Below are positions 1 through 8,518 of a DNA stretch of 64,000 nucleotides, one piece after another. Made by a program: the position numbers and the translations under genes. Positions within the stretch are counted from its first letter, which is position 1; each line of letters starts with the position of its first letter. The stretch lies in NCBI GenBank assembly GCA_963770375.1, contig CAVYPM010000016.1, forward strand, positions 202,758-266,757, read 5' to 3'. Below the pieces are notes generated by a model. The model saw only the letters and a list, made by a program, of their open reading frames with translations, was not told the DNA's origin and did no database searches. Source of the stretch: DASVBE01 sp963770375. Lineage in GTDB: Bacteria; Actinomycetota; Actinomycetes; Streptosporangiales; Streptosporangiaceae.

Positions 1-295
1 CGACTCGGTGAACTTCCGCGACGCCGAGCTCATCGACGTGGTGTTCGACGGCTGCCTGCTGCGGGCCCCGGACTTCGGCAGCGCCCGGCTGACCCGGGTC
101 CGCTTCACCGACTGCCGGCTGGATCAGGCCGACCTGAGCAAGGTCACGCTGGACCAGGTGGATCTCCGCGGTGCCGAACTCGGGCTGATCATCACCCCGG
201 ACTCGCTGCGCGGCGCCGTCGTTTCCACCGCCCAGCTCTATCAGCTAGCCCCGGTCATCGCCGGGACGCTCGGGATCACCGTGGACGGTCCCTAG
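1..295 (+). CDS. Pentapeptide-repeat protein, C-terminal part (cut by window edge)
   Basis: The reading frame is open from the first bases of the window, so the gene starts upstream. The visible ~98 residues contain several A(D/N)LXX-type five-residue repeats (for example FRDAEL, LDQADL, VDLRGAEL), which stack as a right-handed beta-helix in this family. The last ~25 residues depart from the repeat and form a cap that often ends such proteins. Function within the family varies (DNA-gyrase protection, scaffolding) and cannot be assigned here. The gene ends at TAG 293-295 and converges on amt. Confidence 0.75.
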   Translation, partial: DSVNFRDAELIDVVFDGCLLRAPDFGSARLTRVRFTDCRLDQADLSKVTLDQVDLRGAELGLIITPDSLRGAVVSTAQLYQLAPVIAGTLGITVDGP

Positions 296-359
296 GGGCC
301 TCGCAACGCCCGCCCCCGGCAGACGCACGGCCCGACCGCGCCGCCACCGACCGCCGGTC

Positions 360-429
360 TGTGCGTGCGCACGCACATATCATTTGCCTGTCGTCAGTTA
401 TGTGCGTGCGCACGCACATAACTGACGAC
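360..429. terminator. 40-bp perfect palindrome plus a second copy of its core, between convergent genes
   Basis: Bases 390-429 are a perfect 40-bp inverted repeat centred between 409 and 410, able to form a 20-bp hairpin on either strand. Its 18-bp core TGTGCGTGCGCACGCACA (401-418) occurs again at 360-377. The element lies between the stop of the pentapeptide gene (295) and the stop of amt (490), which point toward each other. A bidirectional transcription terminator is the simplest reading. There is no long T tract. A protein-binding palindrome is the alternative. Confidence 0.6.
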
Positions 430-447
430 TGGCGGCGGGCAGGTCGG

Positions 448-493
448 TCGGCGGCGGCGGGCGGGGTCAGTCGGCGGCGGCGGGCGGGGTCAG
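448..493. repeat. Two tandem copies of a 23-bp G-rich unit over the amt stop codon
   Basis: Bases 448-470 and 471-493 are identical 23-bp units rich in CGG, and the second contains the amt stop codon (490-492). Unit number may vary between strains and would then shift amt 3' flanking sequence without changing the protein. Confidence 0.7.
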
Positions 494-1887
494 TCGGCGG
501 CGAGCTCGGCGGGTTCCTCGTACGGGCCGCCGTGCTCGAGGTCCTCGGCCAGGCCGGCGTCGACCAGGTCCTGCTCCGGGGCGTAGGCGATCTCGCCGTG
601 CACGGCCAGGTCACCGACCTCGAGGACGACGTCGGGCGCGCGCAGGCTCATGAACAGGCTGATGCCCTTGAGGATCAGGAAGGTGATCAGCGCGTCCCAG
701 ACGATCACGGTCAGCGCCGCGCCGGCCTGGAACAGCAGCTGCTTGGGGTGGCCGTAGAGCGCGCCGGACGTGGTGATGTCGCTGGCGTTGCCCAGGCCCA
801 GGTAGACGACCATGTTCGGGTCGGCGAGCAGGCCCACCAGCAGGCCGCCGGTCAGGCCCGCGAACCCGTGCGTGTAAACCACGCCGAGGGCGTCGTCGAC
901 CCGGTTGAACGGCCAGACGTAGCGCGGCAGGTAGGTCATGGCGGTCCACACCAGGCCGGACGCGATCAGCCCAATGACCATTGCACCGAGGCCGTTGACG
1001 TAGCCCGCGGCCGGCGTGATCGCGACCAGGCCGCAGATCATGCCGTTGATGGCGCCGAGGAAGCTCGGCTTCTTCTCCCGGCTGCCGAGCATGTCCAGGA
1101 TCAGCCAGGTCATCAGGGCGACCGCGGTGGCCACGTTCGTGTTGATCACGGCCGCGGCCGCGTCGGCGCTGGCGAAGTACGGGTCGCCGCCGTTGAAGCC
1201 GTTCCAGCCGAGCCACAGCAGACCCGCGCCAACGGCCACAAACGGCAGGTTGCTGGGCGCGCCGGACTCCCGGTCCCGGCGCAACCGGGGCCCGACCATG
1301 GCCGCCGCCACGAACCCGGACACGCCCGCAGCGAGGTGGATCACGTAGCCGCCGGAGTAGTCCAGCGTGCCGTGCGCACCCCACCAGCCGCCGCCCCAGA
1401 TGAGGAACGCGTTGACCGTGTACGCGAAGGTGATCCAGAGCGGCACGAACAGCAGCCACACCTTGAAATTGATCCGGCCGAGGACGCTGCCGAGCAGCAG
1501 AATCGGCGTGATCGCGGCAAAGACAAACTGGAAGTAGACCAGCGACGCCTGCGGGAATCTGAACTTCGGTATGAAGCCATTCAGCAGCGGGATATTCGCC
1601 TGGGCCTGCTCGGCGGCGTGCCCGAGAACCGTGCCCGGCTTGCCGATGAACGTGCTGATCCAGGGCTCGCCGAAGCCCATCTTGAAGGCGTACAGGACCC
1701 AGACGATCAGCGTCAGGCAGAACGCGCTGAACACCATCATCATCGCGTTCACGGCCCATTTGCGCTGCACCAGCCCTGCGTACAGGACGGCCAGGGCCGG
1801 AATGCTCATCAGCCCGACGAGCGTTGCCGCGACCAGCTGCCAGGAGTTATCACCGGCATTCAGCCAGCTTGGATAGGGAACAAGCAC
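490..1887 (-). CDS. amt: Ammonium transporter (Amt/MEP/Rh family)
   Basis: A 465-residue polytopic membrane protein with about 11 hydrophobic segments, the usual size for bacterial Amt channels that import NH4+/NH3. The two pore histidines of the family are visible in GGYVIHLAAG and VVYTHGFAG. The C-terminal cytosolic tail has the typical HGE(I)AY stretch through which GlnK/PII proteins act on Amt. The start is GTG at 1887, chosen because GGAGG precedes it by 6 nt. No glnK or glnD follows; the gene converges on a pentapeptide gene, so it appears monocistronic. A GlnR-like box lies about 95-135 bp upstream, consistent with nitrogen control. Confidence 0.95.
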   Translation of the reverse strand: MLVPYPSWLNAGDNSWQLVAATLVGLMSIPALAVLYAGLVQRKWAVNAMMMVFSAFCLTLIVWVLYAFKMGFGEPWISTFIGKPGTVLGHAAEQAQANIPLLNGFIPKFRFPQASLVYFQFVFAAITPILLLGSVLGRINFKVWLLFVPLWITFAYTVNAFLIWGGGWWGAHGTLDYSGGYVIHLAAGVSGFVAAAMVGPRLRRDRESGAPSNLPFVAVGAGLLWLGWNGFNGGDPYFASADAAAAVINTNVATAVALMTWLILDMLGSREKKPSFLGAINGMICGLVAITPAAGYVNGLGAMVIGLIASGLVWTAMTYLPRYVWPFNRVDDALGVVYTHGFAGLTGGLLVGLLADPNMVVYLGLGNASDITTSGALYGHPKQLLFQAGAALTVIVWDALITFLILKGISLFMSLRAPDVVLEVGDLAVHGEIAYAPEQDLVDAGLAEDLEHGGPYEEPAELAAD

Positions 1888-1979
1888 ACTGCCTCCATGG
1901 GCCTACGGGATGGCTTTCTGCCACTGCCGGAGCGTGCCGGGTCCCTGGCTTCGCCTGGCCCGCTTCGGTATCCGTTCCT

Positions 1980-2021
1980 GTTTCCCACGGCCGCGTTTCC
2001 GGCGTATTTCCCGCCTGTTAC
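1980..2021 (-). promoter_or_regulatory. GlnR-like binding site upstream of amt
   Basis: On the minus strand the order is GTAAC (2021-2017), six bases, GAAAT (2010-2006), six bases, GAAAC (1999-1995), then a further GAAAC (1984-1980). Actinobacterial GlnR sites are GTnAC and GAAAC half-sites spaced by 6 nt, and amt is a classical GlnR target. The third half-site is GAAAC rather than GTnAC and the fourth spacing is 10 nt, so only the first half of a canonical double box is present. Confidence 0.45.
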
Positions 2022-2233
2022 GCGACCGGCAACGCGCCAGGCCGCGGATCCCCGTGTGTTAACGCGCTGTTTCACGCCGAGGTCCGCGGCGTGGGGCACC
2101 CGGGCGCTTCCAGGCCGGCTGCGGCGGGCCGCGGCCGGGACCGCCGGGCCCGGCGCCGGCGGGCTGGGGGCCGCTCGGGGGCAAGGATTTACGCCGATGT
2201 CACGTTCCGGTAACAGTGTGCTTCCGCGGCCTT
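2022..2233. other. Non-coding stretch between amt control region and sugar-locus operators
   Basis: Within the 572-bp divergent gap between amt and the LacI gene, this part has no credible gene. It contains one more GAAAC-like half-site (2073-2069 on the minus strand) next to GTTAAC (2058-2063), possibly a weaker GlnR element. Otherwise I see nothing. Confidence 0.4.
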
Positions 2234-2245
2234 GAAAGCGCTTAC
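2234..2245. promoter_or_regulatory. LacI-type operator 1
   Basis: GAAAGCGCTTAC, a palindrome around AAGC|GCTT with the central CG step typical of LacI/GalR-family operators. It is the farthest of three such sites upstream of the LacI gene, centred at 2239.5. Confidence 0.7.
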
Positions 2246-2276
2246 CCGGAGGATTTACGCTCCAGGCAGTCCACCG

Positions 2277-2290
2277 GGTAAGCGCTTACC
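2277..2290. promoter_or_regulatory. LacI-type operator 2
   Basis: GGTAAGCGCTTACC, a perfect 14-bp palindrome centred at 2283.5, exactly 44 bp from operator 1. It shares the AAGCGCTT core with its neighbours. Confidence 0.75.
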
Positions 2291-2343
2291 ACCCGGCCGG
2301 AAGCCCCCGCAGAGAACTTCTGCTGGGCCTGCTGGCTAAGGAA

Positions 2344-2355
2344 GTAAGCGCTTAC
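2344..2355. promoter_or_regulatory. LacI-type operator 3
   Basis: GTAAGCGCTTAC, a perfect 12-bp palindrome centred at 2349.5, 66 bp from operator 2 and about 110 bp before the LacI start. The three centres are spaced by multiples of 22 bp, which would place bound dimers near one face of the helix. Confidence 0.75.
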
Positions 2356-2459
2356 CCCAGCACCATGAGGCTGAGCTGGGCCGATGTCCTGACCCAGCTC
2401 CGGCAGCCAGGCGATGACCTAGGGAAATGCGCCCCCCGGGGCGCGGCCGGAGGAGAACG

Positions 2460-3725
2460 ATGGCGGACATCAGCGATACGGCGAGCGCGCCCCGTGAGGC
2501 GTCGCCCGGGGCTGGTGCTGCCACCGTGCGCGTCGGCCTGGGGGCGGCGCTGGGCAGCGGGCCCGGCACGATCGCACCCCCGACGATCTACGACGTGGCC
2601 CGGGTGGCCGGGGTGTCGATCGCCTCGGTGTCGCGGGTCCTGAACGGCCGCAACAACCCCCGCGAGGAGACCCGCGAGCGGGTGCTGCAGGCCGTGGCCG
2701 AGCTGGGGTTCGCCCCGGACGGCGCGGCCCGGGCGCTGTCGGCCCGGCTGAAGGAGGTCGTCGGCGTGATCGTCCGGCGGTCGCCGCCTACCGAGGTCAG
2801 CCAGGGCCTGTTCGCCGACGAGGACGAGAGCCTGCAGTTCCCCGACATGATCAACCGGGGCATCGAGGTGGTCGCCCAGCTGCACGGGTTCGACCTGCTG
2901 ATCCGCTCGGTGGACGTCAACGACCACCGGTGCGGCGACCGGATCCTGTCGCTGGCCCGCAAGAGCGACGGCCTGATCCTGCACGACCGGCTGATCGAGC
3001 CGCACCAGCTGGACCGGCTGGCCCGGCAGATCCCGATCGTCACGCTGGCCGGCGAGCCGACCGAGACCACCGCGAACGTGCGCGGCGACAACACCACCGG
3101 GATGCGCGAGCTGGCCCGGCACCTGGTCATCGACCACGGCTACGACACGGTGAGCTACCTCGGCGGCCACGTCGACAGCCCGGACAACCTGGCCCGGCAC
3201 GAGACGCTCGCCGACGAAGTGACGCGATGCGGGGCCGAGTTCGTCGACGGGCCCGCCTGGCAGGGGAATTACCTGGCCATCGGCGGGGCCCGGGTGATCG
3301 AGCGGCTGCTGGCCAGCCGGGCCCCGCTCCCCCGGGCCATCGCCTGCGCGAACGACCAGACCGCGCTCGGCGTCGTCTACACGCTCGCCGCGCACGGCGT
3401 CGACGTGCCCGGGCAGGTGGCGGTGACCGGCTTCGACGACATCCCGGTGGCCAGGCACCTCCGCCCGCAGCTGACCACGGTGCGGCAGCCGATCCAGGAC
3501 CTGGGCGCCACCGCGTTCGAGGTCCTGCACTCGATGATCAGCAACGGGCCGCCGGCCATCCGCGACTACGTGCTGCCGACCCGGCTGGTGCGGCGGGAGA
3601 GCTGCGGCTGCCCGCCGGAGGCCGCCCGGCCGGCCCGGCCGACCTACGGCCTGCTCGCGGACGGACGGACCGGTGACGGCCAGGCCGACGGCGCGCGCGC
3701 CGCAGACGGGAGGAACGGGGCGTGA
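2460..3725 (+). CDS. LacI-family transcriptional regulator (local regulator of sugar locus)
   Basis: 421 residues. The LacI helix-turn-helix and hinge lie at about residues 42-90 (TIYDVARVAGVS, ASVSRVLNG), followed by a periplasmic-binding-protein-like ligand domain with the family's VTGFDDIPVARHL motif near its end. Start ATG 2460 is chosen for the GGAGGAG ribosome site just upstream; it leaves an unusual ~40-residue N-terminal extension before the DNA-binding domain. The C-terminus also carries a ~35-residue Arg/Gly/Asp-rich tail. The gene overlaps the next permease by GTGA (3722-3725) and heads the transporter operon, so it most likely binds the three upstream palindromes and represses its own operon until a sugar is present. 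Confidence 0.93.
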   Translation: MADISDTASAPREASPGAGAATVRVGLGAALGSGPGTIAPPTIYDVARVAGVSIASVSRVLNGRNNPREETRERVLQAVAELGFAPDGAARALSARLKEVVGVIVRRSPPTEVSQGLFADEDESLQFPDMINRGIEVVAQLHGFDLLIRSVDVNDHRCGDRILSLARKSDGLILHDRLIEPHQLDRLARQIPIVTLAGEPTETTANVRGDNTTGMRELARHLVIDHGYDTVSYLGGHVDSPDNLARHETLADEVTRCGAEFVDGPAWQGNYLAIGGARVIERLLASRAPLPRAIACANDQTALGVVYTLAAHGVDVPGQVAVTGFDDIPVARHLRPQLTTVRQPIQDLGATAFEVLHSMISNGPPAIRDYVLPTRLVRRESCGCPPEAARPARPTYGLLADGRTGDGQADGARAADGRNGA

Positions 3726-4703
3726 AGGTTCTGGGCCGCCGGCTCGACTTTCTACCTGCTGGTCGCAATCGCCGCGGTCACCGTGGATTTCCTGCTCCCG
3801 CGGGTGCTCCCGGGCAACCCGCTGGACGCGATCCTGGCCAAGGTGAGCGGCGGCACGCTGACCAAGGCGTCGCTGCAGGCGCTGAAGGAACAGTTCGGCG
3901 GCGACACCAAGACCGGCCTGACCGGCCAGTACCTGCACTTCTGGCATGACCTGTTCACCGGCCAGCTGGGCGTGTCCACCAGCGAGGGCATGGCCCCGGT
4001 CACCGCGGTGATCCGCGGCGCGCTGCCGTGGACGCTCGGGCTGGTCGGCCTGGCCACGCTGCTGAGCTTCGTGCTCGGCACGCTGATCGGGGTTCTGGTG
4101 GCCTGGCGCCGCGGCACCTGGCTGGACCAGCTCCTGCCGATCACCACGTTCTTCCAGGCCGCGCCGTACTTCTTCCTGGCCTTCCTGGTCATCGACCTGT
4201 TCGCGGTCAAGCTGGGCTGGTTCCCGTCGGAGGGCGCCCGCGGGATCACCGACTTCCCGGCGCTGAACACGACCTACATCGGCGATGTGCTCTACCACGC
4301 GGCGCTGCCCGCGGCGACGATCGTGATCGCCTCGGCGGCCGGCTGGGTCGTCGGCATGCGCAACGTGATGGTCACCACGATGGACGAGGACTACGTGCTG
4401 ATCGCTCAGGCCAAGGGCCTGCCGAAGAAGCGGGTGATCTGGTACGCGGCCCGCAACGCCATCCTGCCGAGCGTGTCCAGCTTCTCGCTGGCGATCGGCT
4501 TCGTGGTCTCCGGGGCGCTGCTGACCGAGATCGTGTTCAGCTACCCCGGGCTCGGCTTCATCCTGCTCACGGCGGTGCAGGAGGCCGACTACTCGCTGCT
4601 GCAGGGGATCTTCCTGGTCATCACGCTGGCCGTGCTGATCGTCAACCTGATCGCGGACTTCGTCTACGTGTTCCTCGACCCCCGCACCCGGCAGGAGGCC
4701 TGA
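3722..4703 (+). CDS. ABC transporter permease, DppB/OppB family (N-terminus broken by a frameshift)
   Basis: Inner-membrane permease with about six transmembrane segments and the EAA loop (ARNAILPSV). The GTG at 3722 overlaps the LacI stop as GTGA, as expected for a coupled operon gene, and gives MKVLGRRL. The long downstream frame begins FYLLVAIAAV without any start codon before GTG 3783, which would remove the first membrane helix. Removing one base near 3746 joins the two frames into a normal DppB N-terminus, so I annotate one gene with a probable one-base insertion. It pairs with the permease domain encoded next. Confidence 0.88.
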
Positions 4704-4705
4704 AC

Positions 4706-7173
4706 ATGGCGCTGAGCACGGGCGTGGGTACTGCGCCCGCGGCGGACGCCGGCGCGAAGGCGGCCGGGGGCGGCCCGGCGGCCCCCCGGCGCGGCCAGCG
4801 GCCGCGGCTGCGGCTCCCCCGGTCCCCCAAGGTCCTGATCGGCCTGGCCCTCATCGTCGGTTTCCTGGTCGTGGCCATCTTCGGGACCACGCTGGCGCCG
4901 TACGACCCGTCCCGCACGTTCTCCCTGACGCAGAGCTTCCCCCTGCCGCCGTCCGCCCACCACCTGCTCGGCACCACCCAGCAGCAGCAGGACGTGCTGT
5001 CCCAGCTGCTGGTGGGCACGCGCAGCACGGTGCTGGTGGCGTTCGTCGCCGGGTGGATCGCCATGGTGCTGTCCGTGGTGGTCGGGGTGACCGCGGGCTA
5101 CCTGGGACGGCTCCCCGACGATCTGCTGTCGATGCTGGCGAACTTCTTCCTGGTGCTGCCCGCGCTGCCGCTGCTGATCGTGATCTTCGGCTTCCTGAAA
5201 ACCAACCAGGGCAGCGACGACTTGCTGATCGGCGTGGTCATCGCGCTGACCGGCTGGGCCTGGGGCGCGCGGGTGCTGCGCGCGCAGACCCTGTCGCTGC
5301 GCAACCGGGACTACGTGGACGCGGCCAGGATCAGCGGCGAGCGCAGCTGGCGGATCATCACGTTCGAGATCCTGCCCAACCTGATCCCGATCGTGGCCTC
5401 GTCGTTCCTGTTCACCGTGCTGTACGGGGTCGGCACCTACACCGCGCTGGCGTTCCTCGGCCTGGTCAACCCGAACCACTGGAGCTGGGGCGGGGAGCTG
5501 TTCTACGCACAGGTCGCCGGGGGCGTGTCGGGCGGCTACTGGTGGCTGTTCATCCCGCCCGGGCTGGCCGTGGCGCTGCTCGGCACCGCGCTGGCCCTGG
5601 TCAACTTCGGCATCGACGAGTTCATCAACCCGCGGCTGCGGGCCACCGGGGTGTCCCGCCGCAAGGCCCGCCGGTCCGGCGGGACGGCGCTGCCGCGCCG
5701 GTTCGTGCTCGGCGTGACCCCGGTCGTCCGCGCGGAGGTGCCCGTGACCGCCAGCGGCGCGCCGCCCGGCCAGCGCCCCGTCGCCGACCTCATCACCACC
5801 GACCACGGCAAGACCCGGCGCGGCCGGCGCGGGAGCGGCCAGCCCGGGAGCGGCCAGCCCGGGGAGCGGACTGTGACCGGCCGGCGCGGCGAGCTGCTGC
5901 TCGAGGTGCGCGGGCTGTGCGCGGACTACGGGGCCGGCCCCGGCGCGGTGCACGCGGTCCGGGACGCGGACCTGACCCTGCACCGCGGCGAGGTGCTCGG
6001 GCTGGCCGGCGAAAGCGGCAGCGGCAAGTCCACGTTCGCCTACGCGATCACCCGGCTGCTCCGCGCGCCCGGCATCATCACGGCGGGTGACGTGCGGTTC
6101 CACACCGCGTCCGGGCAGGTGGCCGACCTGCTGGCGGCGAACGAGGCCCAGCTCCGGGTGGTCCGCTGGTCGCAGATCTCGGTCGTGATGCAGAGCGCGA
6201 TGAACGCGCTCAACCCGGTATTTACCATCGGCGCCCAGCTGACCGACGTGCTGGAGGCGCACCTGCCGAAGATGAGCAAGCAGGCCCAGCGGGACCGCGC
6301 GGCCGAGCTGCTGGCCATGGTCGGCATCACCGCGGACCGGCTGGGCAGCTACCCGCACGAGCTGTCCGGCGGCATGCGGCAGCGCGTCATGATCGCGATG
6401 GCGCTGGCCCTGGAGCCGGACGTGGTGATCATGGACGAGCCGACCACCGCGCTCGACGTGGTGACCCAGCGGGAGATCCTGGAAGAGCTGTCCGAGCTGC
6501 GTGAGCGGCTCGGGTTCGCGGTCCTGTTCATCACCCACGACCTGTCGCTGCTGATCGAGATCGCCGACTCGATCGCGGTGATGTACGCCGGCCGGCTGGT
6601 GGAGCGGGCCACGGCGGCGGCGCTGTTCCGCGCCCCCCGGCACCCCTACAGCCTGGGCCTGCTCAGCTCGTTCCCGTCGCTGCACGGCCCGCGCCAGCGC
6701 CTGACCGGCATCCCCGGCTCCCCGCCGGACCTGCGGGACCTGCCCCAGGGCTGCGTGTTCCACCCTCGCTGCCCGTACGTGATGGACCGGTGCCGGACCG
6801 ACAGCCCGCCGCTGGCCGAGCTGGGCGGGGGCGGCCCGCCGCGGCAGGCGGCCTGCTGGCTGCACGACGGCCAGCAGGAGCCGCCCGCGCCGCTGGCCCT
6901 GCCCTGGCCGGTCTCCGGGACGGCCGCGGCCGCCGCGCCGATGGCGGCGGCCGGGAGCGCGTGGACGGCCGCGGCCGAGAGCACCGGCCCGGCGGCCGGG
7001 CCAGCAGGGGCTGACCCGGCCGCCGGGGCCGGGCCAGCCGAGGCGGCCGCCGTCGCCAACCACACCGCCGTCGCCAGCCACACCGAGGCCGGCCACACCG
7101 ACGAGGCCAACCACACCAACCACACCGCCGTGACCGACCAGGCCGGCGCGGCCGCGAGCCTGCGGAGCACGCC

Positions 7174-7177
<4 letters not shown>
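4706..7177 (+). CDS. Fused ABC permease (DppC-type) and ATP-binding subunit (DppD-type)
   Basis: One uninterrupted 823-residue frame. Residues ~1-330 form a DppC-like permease: a disordered Ala/Gly/Arg N-terminus, a first helix near residue 50, then the helical domain. A ~60-residue linker follows, then from ~390 an ATPase with Walker A GESGSGKST (435-443), signature LSGGMRQRV, Walker B VVIMDEPTTALD, and the oligopeptide-type C-terminal motif CVFHPRCPY that binds an Fe-S cluster in some relatives. Such fusions are known in actinobacteria. GTG 5874, after a GGGGAG, could also start a free ATPase. ATG 4706 follows AGGAGG. The tail (about residues 755-815) is low-complexity and includes five Asn/Ser/Gly-His-Thr units. 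It overlaps the next gene by ATGA. Confidence 0.9.
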
Positions 7178-8333
<1,156 letters not shown>

Positions 8334-8337
<4 letters not shown>

Positions 8338-8369
8338 CACCTGTCATCCCGCAGCTGGCGCCCGGCTGA
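8334..8369 (+). CDS. Possible 11-residue coupled ORF after the ATPase gene
   Basis: ATG 8334 overlaps the ATPase stop as ATGA and is preceded by GAGAGGAG, the same start signature seen at every other junction of this operon. It reads MTPVIPQLAPG and stops at 8369. It may be a remnant of a lost gene, a leader-type peptide for the downstream binding protein, or chance. No family assignment is possible. Confidence 0.3.
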
Positions 8370-8480
8370 GATCCCCGGGCACCACACCACCTCATGGCGC
8401 CCCGGCAGCGTTGCTGGTTAACCCGGCCGGCCCGCGCCCGCACCACATGGCATCAGACCCCCGACAGGTCGATATCAACA

Positions 8481-8498
8481 GGCCGGCGAGAGCCGGCC
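8481..8498 (+). other. 7-bp GC hairpin with GAGA tetraloop before the binding-protein gene
   Basis: GGCCGGC (8481-8487), loop GAGA (8488-8491), GCCGGCC (8492-8498): a perfect stem with a GNRA-class loop, 20 nt upstream of the binding-protein ATG. It could protect the mRNA of the abundantly needed binding protein or set its expression against the membrane subunits. No T tract follows, so it is not an obvious terminator. Confidence 0.5.
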
Positions 8499-8518
8499 GG
8501 GCACACGGAGTTTAAGCA

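Noticed and set aside
361..2235. Long plus-strand open frame (about 620 codons) opposite amt
   Set aside because: Third-position GC bias keeps antisense frames open. Its protein is low-complexity Arg/Gly/His sequence, while amt on the other strand has full family motifs and a ribosome site.
3722..3790. Programmed ribosomal frameshift in the permease gene
   Set aside because: No slippery heptamer, stop-linked +1 site or downstream structure typical of recoding is visible, and many unrelated genes in the window have the same kind of break.
2352..4298. Long minus-strand frame opposite the LacI and permease genes
   Set aside because: Composition-driven shadow; no motif, no start signals, and it runs through two well-supported genes and the operator region.
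4664..7123. 820-codon minus-strand frame opposite the fusion transporter
   Set aside because: Shadow of the real permease-ATPase gene; Arg/Pro/His-rich, no domain.
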